A DNA stretch of 64,000 nucleotides from Dehalococcoidia bacterium (GTDB taxonomy: Bacteria > Chloroflexota > Dehalococcoidia > UBA2979), in the NCBI GenBank assembly GCA_009379925.1, contig WHSU01000002.1:62001-126000 (forward strand), in the 5' to 3' direction. A program made the position numbers and the translations under genes. The notes under the pieces are model-generated. The model was not told the DNA's origin, ran no database searches, and saw only the letters and a program-made list of their open reading frames with translations. Each line of letters begins with the position of its first letter. The first letter of the stretch is position 1. Below are positions 8,484 through 17,604 of the stretch, in pieces.

Positions 8484-9200
8484 ATGACGAAGGCTTTGAG
8501 ATGGACGGCGGGCGGCGCGGCGATGCTCGCCCTGGGCGCGATGGCGCTCCTGGCGTGGTGGCCGGGTATGTCCTCCGCGCAGGAGGGCGACGACCCGAGC
8601 GCCACGCCCACCGAGACCGCCGAGGCGGCGCCGGAGGACACCGGCGAGCCCCTCTTCCATTTCGAGAGTGACTTCGGCGACGGGGAGTTCGGCCTGGCCG
8701 TTGCCGGGTTCGGTCTCGGCGGCGAGTTCGCCCTCCACGGGCCGATCGGCGACGGTGAGTTCCTGGCGGGCGTCGCGGAACGCCTCGGGATCAGCGAGGA
8801 TGACCTGCGCGCGGCTGTGGAGGCCGAGTCGCGGGAGCGGCTGGCCGAGCGCATCCAGAGCGCGGTCGACGAGGGCCACCTGGACCAGGCAGAGGCCGAC
8901 GAGATGCTACAGGCGCTGGAGGACGGCACACTCGACGAGTACATGCAGGAGCAGGCCCGCGAGCGTTTCGAGCAGCACCTGTCCGAGGCGGTCGAGAGCG
9001 GCCGGCTGACGCAGGAAGAGGCGGACGAGATGCTGGAAGCCTTCGATAGCGGTGAGCGCCCGGCGATCCCGTGGCGCACCGGCCCACGCCATCACGACCG
9101 TCACGGTCCGGAGTTCCGCTTCTTCGGCTTCGGCGACGACGCGCCGTCGGAGGAGCCGGCGACACCGTCCAGCCAGAGCAGCACGGCCGGCGGGATCTAG
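8484..9200 (+). CDS. Secreted acidic protein with tandem helical repeats, unknown function
   Basis: 238 residues. A signal peptide (residues 1-33, ending SSAQ) is followed by a linker, a glycine/phenylalanine-rich stretch, then two similar repeats of about 40 residues: ERIQSAVDEGHLDQAEADEM and EQHLSEAVESGRLTQEEADEM with flanks. The C-terminal region is His-rich (GPRHHDRHGPEF), which could bind metal. ATG 8484 is preceded by GGAGGA at four bases. It sits directly upstream of a response regulator and kinase gene pair and is probably their target or ligand-binding partner; that is inference from context. I recognise no named family. Confidence 0.65.
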   Translation: MTKALRWTAGGAAMLALGAMALLAWWPGMSSAQEGDDPSATPTETAEAAPEDTGEPLFHFESDFGDGEFGLAVAGFGLGGEFALHGPIGDGEFLAGVAERLGISEDDLRAAVEAESRERLAERIQSAVDEGHLDQAEADEMLQALEDGTLDEYMQEQARERFEQHLSEAVESGRLTQEEADEMLEAFDSGERPAIPWRTGPRHHDRHGPEFRFFGFGDDAPSEEPATPSSQSSTAGGI

Positions 9201-9218
9201 CGTTCGGAGACGGACGAA

Positions 9219-9941
9219 TTGCACGACGTCCTGGTCGTTGACGACGACCCGGCCATCACGCGAGCCCTCGAGCGCGGCCTCCGCCTCGAGGGTTTCGCGG
9301 TGCGCACTGCGTCCGGCGGGCGTCCCGCCCTGGCGGCGGTCGAGGCCGCTGAGCCGGACGTCGTGGTGCTGGACGTGAACATGCCGGACCTCGACGGCGT
9401 CTCCGTCACGAAGCGGCTACGCGCCGACGGCTACGAGGTGCCCATCTGCATCCTCTCCGCCCGGGACGAGGTCGCCGACCGGGTGGCGGGCCTGGAGGCC
9501 GGCGCCGACGACTACCTCGTGAAGCCCTTCGCGCTGCCGGAGCTCCTGGCGCGGCTGCGCGCCCTGCTCCGCCGTCGAGGCGTGCCCGAGCCGGGGACGG
9601 CGGTCGTGGCCGGCGACATCGAGGTCGACCCCTCGGGGCGCACGGCGAGCCGTGGCGGTCGGGTGCTGGCGTTGACGCGTCGCGAGTTCGACCTGCTGGA
9701 AGTGCTGGCGCGCCATCCCGGGCAGGTGTTGAGCCGCGAACAACTGCTCGAGCTGGTCTGGGGCTACGACTTCGAGGCCGACGGCAACGTCGTCGATGTC
9801 TTCGTCGGCTACCTGCGGCGCAAGCTCGAGGCCGGCGGCGAGCCGCGCATCGTGCAGACCGTGCGCGGCATCGGCTTCGTGTTGCGGCCCGCGGACGCGC
9901 CCAGGTCGACTGGGCGGCCACCGAGGGAGGCGGCGGGGTGA
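9219..9941 (+). CDS. Two-component response regulator, OmpR/PhoB family
   Basis: 240 residues. Receiver domain (1-115): acidic pocket VVDDDP, phosphoacceptor Asp52 in VVLDVNMPD, Ser80 and Lys102 (LVKPF). C-terminal winged helix (about 125-225) with [18 protein letters not shown] and VRGIGFVLR. The start is TTG 9219. The GTG of the kinase gene overlaps its stop (GTGA), so the pair is co-translated. The phased repeats at 8391-8431 are a plausible binding site. Confidence 0.93.
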   Translation: MHDVLVVDDDPAITRALERGLRLEGFAVRTASGGRPALAAVEAAEPDVVVLDVNMPDLDGVSVTKRLRADGYEVPICILSARDEVADRVAGLEAGADDYLVKPFALPELLARLRALLRRRGVPEPGTAVVAGDIEVDPSGRTASRGGRVLALTRREFDLLEVLARHPGQVLSREQLLELVWGYDFEADGNVVDVFVGYLRRKLEAGGEPRIVQTVRGIGFVLRPADAPRSTGRPPREAAG

Positions 9942-11365
9942 GCCTGCGGCTGCGCGTGGTGCTCGTATCCGTCGGGGCGACGGCGCTCGTCGTGGTGCTC
10001 GCCGGCGCCACGCTGCTCGCGCTCGTCTCGCGCGACCAGCACGCCGAGCTGGACGACCGCCTGCTGCGCGAAGCCGCCGAGCTAGCCCACCCGGCGCTGC
10101 TCACCGCGTCGTTCGGCGAGGGACGCGTCATCCGAGGCGAGCGCACGTTCGACTTCGGAGTGGCGGCGCGCCTGACCGTCGATGGCCGCGCGGTCGCCGT
10201 CACCGAGAGCTTCCCGGCGCTCTCCGATGACGGTGACAGCGAAGGGCTGACCACGGTGTCGGGCGCCGATGGCGAATGGCGAGTGCTGTCGCAGGCGGTG
10301 CCGGTCCCGATGCTCAATCCCCACCCGCAGCGCGGCTCGACCACGTCGCAGGACTTCGGCCCGATCTACCTGCAGGTCGCCGCGTCCACGTCGGGCGTCG
10401 AGGCGACCCTACGGGCATTGCGCAACCGCGTGATCGCGGTGGGCGTGGTAGCCGTCGGCGGCGTGGGCCTCGCCAGCTGGTCGCTTGGCACGCTGGCGCT
10501 GCGGCCCCTGGGGCGGCTGCGCGAGGAGGCCGAACGCGTCAGCGGCACGCACGACCTCGGCGTGCGCGTCCCCGTGGACCAGGGGCCGCCCGAGGTGGAC
10601 GAACTGGCCGCGTCGCTCAACCGCATGCTGGAGCGCATCGGCGAGGCCACCGGCCAGACCGAGGCGGCGCTGGAAGCGGCGCGCGCCTTCGCCTCGAACG
10701 CCGCGCACGAGCTGCGGACGCCGCTCACCAGCATGCAGACGAACCTCGACGTGCTCGAACGGAACCCGGGCCTCTCACCCGATCAGCGCGCCGACGTGGT
10801 GCGCGACCTGGCCGAGCAGCAGCGCCGCCTGCTCGCCTCGCTCGACGCGCTGCGCTTGCTCGCTCGCGGTGACCTCCGCCGCGACGACGTGTTCGAGACG
10901 CTCGATCTGACCGAGGTGCTCGACGCCGCCGTCGACGGCACACGCCGGCGCTTCCCGGACGCCACGTTCACGCTCGATGTCGCGGAGGGCGGCTACCCAA
11001 TGCGCGGCTGGCCTGAGGGCCTCGCGTCGCTCGTCGAGAACCTGCTGCGCAACGCCGTCACCCACGGCCGCCATCTGGACGCCGCTCCCGAGGCGCGCGT
11101 GACGCTCCGGCGTGGGGGCGACCGCGCCCTCCTCGAAGTCATCGACCACGGCCCCGGCATCCCGCCCGAGGAGCGCCCGCGTGTCCTCGAACGCTTCGCC
11201 CGCGGCCTCGCCGCGCGGGGCGAAGGCTCCGGCCTCGGCCTCTCGCTCGCGGCGCAGCAGGCCACCCTGCACGACGGCACGCTGTCGCTCGATGCGACGC
11301 CGGGCAGCGGTACGACGGTGCGCGTGGCGTTGCCACTGCTGGTGGCGGAGTGGGCTGGGAGTTAG
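9938..11365 (+). CDS. Sensor histidine kinase of the two-component pair
   Basis: 475 residues. Membrane helix about 8-30, extracytoplasmic sensor domain about 31-160, second helix about 165-187, HAMP (about 188-240), HisKA with His257 in [12 protein letters not shown], then HATPase_c with N-box [14 protein letters not shown]1 [10 protein letters not shown] and G2 [14 protein letters not shown] start overlaps the regulator stop. The sensor domain has no recognised ligand; it has no cysteines and no obvious PAS motif. It presumably phosphorylates Asp52 of the adjacent regulator. Confidence 0.93.
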   Translation: MSLRLRVVLVSVGATALVVVLAGATLLALVSRDQHAELDDRLLREAAELAHPALLTASFGEGRVIRGERTFDFGVAARLTVDGRAVAVTESFPALSDDGDSEGLTTVSGADGEWRVLSQAVPVPMLNPHPQRGSTTSQDFGPIYLQVAASTSGVEATLRALRNRVIAVGVVAVGGVGLASWSLGTLALRPLGRLREEAERVSGTHDLGVRVPVDQGPPEVDELAASLNRMLERIGEATGQTEAALEAARAFASNAAHELRTPLTSMQTNLDVLERNPGLSPDQRADVVRDLAEQQRRLLASLDALRLLARGDLRRDDVFETLDLTEVLDAAVDGTRRRFPDATFTLDVAEGGYPMRGWPEGLASLVENLLRNAVTHGRHLDAAPEARVTLRRGGDRALLEVIDHGPGIPPEERPRVLERFARGLAARGEGSGLGLSLAAQQATLHDGTLSLDATPGSGTTVRVALPLLVAEWAGS

Positions 11366-11414
11366 CAAGGATCCGAGGAGCAGCACGGGCCGTTCCATCT
11401 GCCGGAGGCCGTAC

Positions 11415-11948
11415 ATGCCCGAAGCCGTGACCGTCCGTCGCTATCGCGCCTCGGACCTGCCCCAGGTGCTCTGGCTCCACGACCGCACTCCCCCGTGGGG
11501 CGGCATCGCGTCCGCGCCTCAGCCGCGCACCGAGGAGGTCGAGCACCTCGAGGAGCACTTCGCGGCGGTATGGGTCGCCGTCGAGCCGGCCGAGGACGGT
11601 GAGTGCGTCGTCGGTCTCACGGCAATGAAGGACGTGGGCCAGGACGCCATCCCACCCGTCGCCGTGGCCGATTTCGTCGACACGTCGCAGAGACTGGCGC
11701 GCCTACGCCTCATGCGCGTGGCGCCCGAGCGCTGGCGCCGCGGCATCGGTGCGTTGCTGGCGCAGGAAGCGATCGCCTGGGCTCGAGCGGACGGCTATGA
11801 CGCCGTCATCCTCGACACGACCGTCCAGCAAGACGGCGCCCGCGCACTGTACGAGTCCGCAGGCTTCGCAGAAGTCGGGCGCTCGATGCTCGGCCGCTAC
11901 GAACTCGTGTGGTTTGAACTGGTTCTGTATCCGCGGCTACTGCCATGA
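11415..11948 (+). CDS. GNAT-family N-acetyltransferase
   Basis: 177 residues, one GNAT domain. The acetyl-CoA loop is LRLMRVAPERWRRGIGALL (R-x-x-G-I-G) and a second motif is VQQDGARALYESAGF, both typical. ATG 11415 follows GGAGG by six bases; the longer upstream frame is antisense-like reading through the kinase gene. Substrate unknown. The last 12 bp overlap the convergent regulator gene. Confidence 0.85.
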   Translation: MPEAVTVRRYRASDLPQVLWLHDRTPPWGGIASAPQPRTEEVEHLEEHFAAVWVAVEPAEDGECVVGLTAMKDVGQDAIPPVAVADFVDTSQRLARLRLMRVAPERWRRGIGALLAQEAIAWARADGYDAVILDTTVQQDGARALYESAGFAEVGRSMLGRYELVWFELVLYPRLLP

Positions 11949-13178
11949 CAACGCCGGCGGCCGGTAGCTACAGCGCTCGCTAGAACAAACCGACGCGAAG
12001 TGCTCCTCCGGATGGCCGAGAGGCGCCAAGTCGACGAGCAGCGAGTTCACGTCAGACGCGGAGACCCTTCGGATCTCGGAGTCCGCGAGGTAGATGAACT
12101 CCTGCCGGTCAGGCGAGGGCGCAGGGGCTAGGCCTGACGCCACCGTCGAGAGCTGGCCGGGCACGCCGGCCCGGATCGGCCCCGCTACAATCGAGTTTCC
12201 GGCGAGTACGCGAAGTCCGGCGTCCGCGAGCGCACGGTCGAACCAGACAGCCTCGTTCAACCCGAGAACGGGCAGCGCGACGTCGTCGACAGTGGTGCCG
12301 GTGGTGTCGAGGACGGTCGCGGCCCCACCGGCTTTGATGATGGCGATGTGGCCGTCGACGGTCCACGTGGGGAAGATCCACGCCCGCGCTCCATCGGCGA
12401 TCAAGCGCGCGGCAGTGCCGTCCGCGCGCGCCACCCAGAGCTGGCTCACGCCCGAGCCGGAGAGTCGAGACACAACGTAGGCCACGTGCTGCCCATCCGG
12501 GGACCAACTCACACTCTGTGCGCCGAGGGCCCAACTGCTTAGCCCCGGCGACGGGCCGACATCGAGCAAGCGAACGGGCCGTCCTCCGTCCGCTGGCACC
12601 ACCCAGATGTCGTAGTCACGTACGAAGACGATGCTTCTCCGATCAGGCGATAGCGCCGGGGCGCTGGCCCATTCCTCGGCAGACGCTCGGCTGCCGTCCA
12701 CTACCTTGGTGAGCCGCGAACCGTCGGGTAGCACCGTGTAGATGCTGCCTCCGGCCGCGAAGGCGATGAGTTCCGCCGGGGCGCCGTCGAGGTCAATGGC
12801 CGCTGGCTCCCCCAGGTCCGAGGCGCCTTCGGTGCCGACAGCCCGGCCGTTCTCGGACAGCGCCGCGAAGAGCACGAGTACGCCAGCCGCCGCAACTACG
12901 CTCGCACCTGCACCGAACAGCAACCGCAGCCCGACGAGCGAGCGCAGCCGGTCGAGGACGGAACGTCGACCCTCGGTGGCGTACCACTCGGCGATCTCCT
13001 CCCGGCGCTCAAGGTTGAGGCGCGTCAGCAGCTCGGAGACGTGGTACTTCGCCCCATCGAGCGAGATGCCGAGAGCGTCCGCGATCTCGGGATTCGTCCT
13101 GCCCTCGGCGACCAGGCGCGCCACCTCGCGCTGACGGCGGGTGACCTTCGGCGGGCGGGTCGGTGGGCGGCCGGTCAT
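11937..13178 (-). CDS. LuxR-HTH / membrane helix / beta-propeller one-component regulator
   Basis: 413 residues. N-terminal LuxR-type HTH at about 8-65 (VTRRQREVARLVAEGRTNPEIADALGIS in two parts, then KYHVSELLTRL), a basic juxtamembrane stretch, a membrane helix at about 87-108, and an extracytoplasmic region of about 300 residues with TolB-like blades (ALSPDRRSIVFVRD, VSWSPDGQHVAYV). The topology implies an outside sensor directly tethered to a DNA-binding domain. The N-terminal third is nearly identical to that of the next gene. ATG is preceded by GGAGG. It may act on its own or its paralogue's promoter; target unknown. Confidence 0.8.
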   Translation of the reverse strand: MTGRPPTRPPKVTRRQREVARLVAEGRTNPEIADALGISLDGAKYHVSELLTRLNLERREEIAEWYATEGRRSVLDRLRSLVGLRLLFGAGASVVAAAGVLVLFAALSENGRAVGTEGASDLGEPAAIDLDGAPAELIAFAAGGSIYTVLPDGSRLTKVVDGSRASAEEWASAPALSPDRRSIVFVRDYDIWVVPADGGRPVRLLDVGPSPGLSSWALGAQSVSWSPDGQHVAYVVSRLSGSGVSQLWVARADGTAARLIADGARAWIFPTWTVDGHIAIIKAGGAATVLDTTGTTVDDVALPVLGLNEAVWFDRALADAGLRVLAGNSIVAGPIRAGVPGQLSTVASGLAPAPSPDRQEFIYLADSEIRRVSASDVNSLLVDLAPLGHPEEHFASVCSSERCSYRPPALSWQ

Positions 13179-13209
13179 CGGACTGCCTCCTTCCTCGCCT
13201 CATCCTGCC
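12856..13209 (-). repeat. 354-bp duplicated HTH-TM module, copy 1
   Basis: Aligns without gaps to 14451-14804 at roughly nine bases in ten by eye. It spans about 30 bp upstream of the start codon (including the ribosome site), the LuxR HTH, the linker and the membrane helix, and stops where the two sensor domains begin to differ. Confidence 0.9.
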
Positions 13210-13236
13210 AGTGGCGGTGAGCGAACGCCTCGGTTC

Positions 13237-14773
13237 TCAAGGCCGGTAGCGCACAACCGGCGTGCCATCACCGACGAGCACAGCAACGACGGAGTTGTCC
13301 GAGAGCACCGCAGCGTCGAGCACGACGCCCTCGTGACCCAAGGAAGCGATGACGTTGACTTCCCCCGTCGCCGGGTCAGTCAGGAAGACCTCGTCCGCCA
13401 GCTCGCCACAGGAGATTGCTTCGGCACACGGCACACGGTCCTGTCCGCCTATCAGCAGGACGCGTCCGTCGGGCACAACAAGCAAACGAGGGCTCAGTAG
13501 GCCGGTTCCCCCAGGGGAGAATCTCGATTGGGTCGCCGATGATCTCGGCAGTCCCCGCCTCGACGTCCGCCAGCATCAGGACGTGCACAGCACCTTCAAC
13601 GAAGGCATGCTCTCGCCGGGCCTCGACCTCCCTCCGCTCTTCCTCCGTGAAGGCCCGCAGGCCGGCCGGAGTCTCGACGGCTCGGCCGAGCACCAAGAGA
13701 CCTCCATCCGGAAGGAAGGCCGCCTCAACTGCGACATGAGGAAGCTCAGCGGCGAGCTCGAACGTTGCGGCCCGCGGGTCGAAGCGGTAGGCGTTCGCAC
13801 TCCACTCCGCGTACGTGATCACGACTCCCTCGGTGGATCGCGTCACCTGAAAGTCCAAGCGATCCTCCGCACCCCCGAAAGATTGCTCCACAATCTCGAA
13901 CTCGCCGCTCGCAGGGTCGGCCACCACAGGGATGATGTTCCCCTCGATCGCCAACAAATGGCCACCGGGGAGAAGCGCAGTCGAATGGCCCTGCAGAAAC
14001 CAGATTGGCGCGGACTCGGCCGGGACCAACTCGTTGAGCATCGGCGCGTCGGCAACGTGTTCGGACACGCCCGTCGCGGGGTCGTAAATCTCGAGCGCTC
14101 CAAGCCGCGGCGCCGACACCTCACGACCTTCGAATTCGACTTCGACCTCCTCGCCCGTGCTCCCGCCAAGGAACGCGACACGCCCATCCGGCAGCAAGGT
14201 TGCGGTGTACGCGGTGCGCGGCTCGAGCAAGCTTCCGGCCGCGGCCACCGACCCGTCACGTGGGTCATAGATGAACAACGCCCCATCCTCAGCCGTGCCG
14301 AGGAGAACGCGACCATCCTGAAGCAAGGTAGCGGTATCGAGGTTCTCCGGTAGCCCATCGATGACCGTCGCGCGAACCGGCGGTGGCTCCACTACATCGG
14401 CGGTCGGGGTAGGCGTCGTCTCCGGGTCGGCATCGGCCATTCCGTTGCCGGACAGCGCCGCGAACAGCACGATCACACCGGCCGTCGCGACGACGCCCGC
14501 ACCGGCGCCGAACAGCAACCGCAGCCCGACGAGCGAGCGCAGCCGGTCGAGGACGGAGCGTCGACCCTCGGTGGCGTACCACTCAGCGATCCCCTCCCGG
14601 CGCTCGAGGTTGAGGCGCGTGAGCAGCTCCGAGACGTGGTACTTCGCGCCGTCCAGCGAGATGCCGAGGGCGTCCGCGATCTCGGGATTCGTCCGGCCCT
14701 CGGCGACCAGGCGCGCCACTTCGCGCTGGCGACGGGTGACCTTCGACGGGCGGGTCGGTGGGCGGCCGGTCAT
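13237..14773 (-). pseudogene. LuxR-HTH / TM / Kelch-like regulator, frameshifted near its end
   Basis: The N-terminal HTH-TM module is a duplicate of the neighbouring gene's. After about residue 110 comes a different extracytoplasmic domain with repeated Kelch-like strands (ATLLPDGRVAFLGGS, TALLPGGHLLAIEG, AAFLPDGGLLVLGR). The reading frame continues to a stop at 13376, but from about 13520 it codes nonsense (FACCARRTRPADR). In another frame the Kelch pattern resumes (LLVVPDGRVLLIGGQDR) and runs to a stop at 13237. A one-base indel near 13510-13525, beside CCCC and GGGGG runs, explains this. It could be a true frameshift or a sequence error; repaired, the protein would be about 511 residues. 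Confidence 0.75.
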
Positions 14774-14804
14774 CGGACGGCCTCCTTCCTCGCCTCATCC
14801 TGCC
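14451..14804 (-). repeat. 354-bp duplicated HTH-TM module, copy 2
   Basis: Ungapped partner of 12856-13209. Most differences are at third codon positions, consistent with a duplicated module kept under protein-level selection while the attached sensor domain was exchanged. Confidence 0.9.
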
Positions 14805-14853
14805 GGGGTGCGTGGACGAAAAACACTACCCGACGCGGCGCGCGGCCCTCACC

Positions 14854-15897
14854 CTACGCCCTCGGCGGCTGCGCCCAGGCGATGCGCTCGTCGACGTGAC
14901 GGCGGAGGTGCCACATGACCGGGTGGAAGCCGTGGCCGGTCCAGAAGGGGCGGCTGAGCGCGTTCGCCAGCGAGAAGTGCAGCGCGGCGTGCCGGTAGCT
15001 GCGTTCGCGGGCCCATGCGAGGGCCGCATCGAGGAGCGCGGTGCCGGCGCCGGCGCCCCGTGCGCCATCGAGCACCGCGGTGTCGCCGATGTAGGTGGCG
15101 CGCTCCGGGATGAAGAGCGGGCTGCCGGAGCCAGGTCCGACGGAGATGATGCCGATAGGGCGGCCGCCGTCCTCGCCGTCCGAGGCGATGAACAGCGCGT
15201 GCCGGTCGCTCTGGAGAGTCTGTACATGCCCCTCGCGCACGGTCTCGACGGTGTCGGCGGCGACGTACGGGCGGAAAATCGGGCTCTGTGCGTGGAAGCG
15301 CGCCTCCTCGTCGACCAGCCGCGTCACCACCTCCAGGTCGTCGGGCGTCGCCTGCCGCACGGTCACCGACGGTGGACGCCGCCCCTCGACGGGACGCAGG
15401 TCGCGGGCGCCGACGGCCACCGAGCGGCCGAAGCCAAGGTCCGCCCACGCTTCCTCGATGGCCGGGTCATCGGCGGGGACGTGCACGATGTGGTCGAAGA
15501 GCCCCGCACGCAACCAGCGCGGCGCGAGGGCGGCGTAGAGGGCATGGTAGACCTCGACCGGGTCGCAGCCGGCGCCGACCGCGTGCCCGTGGGCAAACAT
15601 CATCGTCGAACGCGGTGACGCGAACCGGGCGGAGGGTGAGGCCGGCGACGGAGTGACACGGACGGCGGACAGGAAGCCGGTCAGCCGCTCGTCACCGCTC
15701 GCGTCGGTGACGGCGGCAACGCCCTCCGCGTAGTCGGAGACGTCCCGCACCAGCTCGAGGCACGCCGCCGGGTCCTCGTAGCGCGGCGGGAGGATGGGGA
15801 GGCGCTCGCGGTCGCGTCGATGCCGCGCGGCCAGCAACACCGCCGCCGCCTCCAGGTCAGCGGCCGCGAACGGACGGACGACGGGCGGGCGGGGCAT
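14854..15897 (-). CDS. Protein with two GNAT domains
   Basis: 347 residues. Two acetyltransferase-like halves: residues about 1-165 (degenerate, VRPFAAADLEAAAVLL and FGRSVAVGARDL) and about 180-345 (TVRQATPDDLEVVTRLVDEE, then TAVLDGARGAGAGTALLDAAL and FSLANALSRPFWTGHGF). Only the C-terminal half keeps the R-x-x-G-x-G/A acetyl-CoA loop, so the N-terminal half may bind substrate or be structural. ATG 15897 follows GAGGAG by seven bases; a TATACT box lies about 36 bp further upstream. Substrate unknown. Confidence 0.82.
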   Translation of the reverse strand: MPRPPVVRPFAAADLEAAAVLLAARHRRDRERLPILPPRYEDPAACLELVRDVSDYAEGVAAVTDASGDERLTGFLSAVRVTPSPASPSARFASPRSTMMFAHGHAVGAGCDPVEVYHALYAALAPRWLRAGLFDHIVHVPADDPAIEEAWADLGFGRSVAVGARDLRPVEGRRPPSVTVRQATPDDLEVVTRLVDEEARFHAQSPIFRPYVAADTVETVREGHVQTLQSDRHALFIASDGEDGGRPIGIISVGPGSGSPLFIPERATYIGDTAVLDGARGAGAGTALLDAALAWARERSYRHAALHFSLANALSRPFWTGHGFHPVMWHLRRHVDERIAWAQPPRA

Positions 15898-15931
15898 ACC
15901 GGGCTCCTCGGGCGGGCCGGGGGAGATGCGG

Positions 15932-15937
15932 AGTATA
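15932..15937 (-). promoter_or_regulatory. Candidate -10 box for the double-GNAT gene
   Basis: TATACT on the minus strand, 35 bp before the ATG at 15897, in the divergent gap 15898-16044. No convincing -35 element at 16-18 bp. Confidence 0.35.
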
Positions 15938-16044
15938 CCCGTGGGCGGGTGAGACTCGCGGTGCTTCGGCGCGGGTGCCGGAACCGTCTCGCCTCGGAAG
16001 GCGCTGGTGTGCGAAGGTAGCCGTCCATCAGCGGAGGGGGACCG

Positions 16045-17277
16045 ATGGGCGGCGCGGGATTGTCGGCGGGCGAAGCGCGACGGATCGCGCTGGCGGCGCA
16101 GGGGTTCGCGGAGCGGCGGCCGGCGGGCCGCATCGATGCGCGGCACCTGCGGCGGGTGCTTGACCGTGTCGGGCTGATCCAGATCGACTCGGTGAACGTG
16201 CTGGCGAGGTCGCACTACCTCCCGTTCTTCTCCCGCCTCGGGCCGTACCGATCTCAACTGCTCGATGACCTGGCGTACCGGCGGCGGGAGCTGTTCGAGT
16301 ACTGGGGTCACGCCGCCTCGTTCATCCCGACGCGCCACCACTCGCTGTTTCGCCACCGCATGGAGGGCTGGATGGAGGGCCAGCGGTGGCGCTGGGAGTT
16401 CGAGGAGCAGTTCCCCAGATACCTCGAAGGTGTGCTCGAGGAAGTGGCGGCGCGTGGGCCGCTGACGCCGGAGGCGCTGGACGACCCGGGCGAGCGACGA
16501 GGTCCGTGGTGGGGCTGGGGGCGCGGGAAGCTAGCGCTGGAGTTGTTGTTCGGACGTGGTGAGGTGTCCGTGGCGGAGCGCCGCAACTTCGAGCGCTACT
16601 ACGACCTAACCGAACGTGTCCTGCCTCCCGAAACGGTCAACGGCGCCACGCCGACCGTCGAGGAGGCGCGGCGCGAGCTACTGCTGCTATCCGCGCGGTC
16701 CCTGGGCGTGGGGACGGCCAAGGACCTGGCTGACTACTACCGGCTTCCGTTGACGGCCTCGAAGCCGCTCTTGCGCGAACTCGTGGCGGAGGGCGCCCTC
16801 CAACAGGTGGGCGTCGAGGGGTGGCGCGAGCCGGCCTACCTCGACCCCGCGGCGCGCCTGCCTCGGCGCGTGGAGGCGCGTGCGCTGCTCTCGCCGTTCG
16901 ACTCGCTGGTGTGGTTCCGCGACCGTGACGAGCGGCTGTTCGACTTCCACTACCGCATCGAGATCTACACGCCGGAGCCCAAGCGCCAGTTCGGTTACTA
17001 CGTGCTCCCGTTCCTGCTGGGTGAGCGGCTGGTGGGCCGCGTCGACCTGAAGGCGGACCGGGCCGCCTCGGCGCTGCTCGCGCGCGCGGCGCACCTCGAA
17101 CCAGGCGCCCATCCCGGCGAGACCGCCGAGGCGCTGGCGGCGGAGCTGCGGTCGATGGCCGACTGGCTGGGGCTCGAACGGGTGGTGGTGGAACCTCGGG
17201 GCGATCTGGCGCCGGCGCTACGCGACGTTGTGGGCGTTGGTCCACACGCAACATGGCCAGGAACCGCCGTGGAGTGA
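16045..17277 (+). CDS. Winged-helix DNA glycosylase of the YcaQ/AlkX (HTH_42) family
   Basis: 410 residues. Three winged-helix-like domains typical of HTH_42 proteins. The signature near the N-terminus is LIQIDSVNVLARSHYLPFFSRLG; Gln46-Ile-Asp48 matches the Q-x-D catalytic motif reported for the YcaQ branch, which unhooks interstrand crosslinks, as opposed to Q-x-Q in the AlkZ branch. Further family motifs: ELFEYWGHAASFIP and the C-terminal LLSPFDSLVWFRDR and YYVLPFLLGERLVGRVDLKADR. ATG follows GGAGGGGG. The last residues (about DVVGVGPHATWPG) overlap a decayed PIN gene on the other strand and may be a read-through tail. Confidence 0.85.
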   Translation: MGGAGLSAGEARRIALAAQGFAERRPAGRIDARHLRRVLDRVGLIQIDSVNVLARSHYLPFFSRLGPYRSQLLDDLAYRRRELFEYWGHAASFIPTRHHSLFRHRMEGWMEGQRWRWEFEEQFPRYLEGVLEEVAARGPLTPEALDDPGERRGPWWGWGRGKLALELLFGRGEVSVAERRNFERYYDLTERVLPPETVNGATPTVEEARRELLLLSARSLGVGTAKDLADYYRLPLTASKPLLRELVAEGALQQVGVEGWREPAYLDPAARLPRRVEARALLSPFDSLVWFRDRDERLFDFHYRIEIYTPEPKRQFGYYVLPFLLGERLVGRVDLKADRAASALLARAAHLEPGAHPGETAEALAAELRSMADWLGLERVVVEPRGDLAPALRDVVGVGPHATWPGTAVE

Positions 17278-17508
17278 CGATCTCGATGCCCTCGTAGCTC
17301 CCGACTGCGAGAAGATCGCTGTCGCCGGAGACGATGACGTCAGCCTGGCCGGCGATGGCGGCCTCGATCACCGGTCGTCGTCCGGATCCGTCGGGACGGC
17401 ACGCACCTCCGATGGTGGAACGTCCACGGCCATGTCTCGCAACGCGGCGAGGATCTCGCGACGCTCCTCGTCCAAGAACTGAACTCGCGTCGCGATCCTG
17501 TCGCGGCT
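17250..17508 (-). pseudogene. Decayed PIN-domain toxin (VapC-like) remnant
   Basis: Reading the minus strand gives TRVQFLDEERREILAALRD, then PPSEVRAVPTDPDDDR followed at once by TGA; after a one-base shift the sequence continues VIEAAIAGQADVIVSGDSDLL and YEGIEIVTPRRFLAML. Together these are the second half of a COG1569-type PIN protein, including the DPDD-R-VIEAA and SGD-DLL motifs. The N-terminal half with the first catalytic aspartate (DTNV) is missing, there is a frameshift at about 17370, and no stop follows the conserved end before it runs antisense into the glycosylase gene. No antitoxin gene is left. The remainder of 17278-17604 shows nothing else convincing. Confidence 0.75.
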
Positions 17509-17604
17509 CTACGAGGAGGTCCTAGACGAGGCCGCGCGGACGGCGTTCCCGGAGTGAACGCCCGCACCGCCGCGAGCGCTCACGTGGCGCCGGCGTCCGC
17601 GCTC

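Noticed and set aside
17491-17557. Plus-strand fragment reading LYEEVLDEAARTAFPE before a stop
   Set aside because: Plausible peptide, perhaps an antitoxin end, but only about 22 codons without a start; too little to support.
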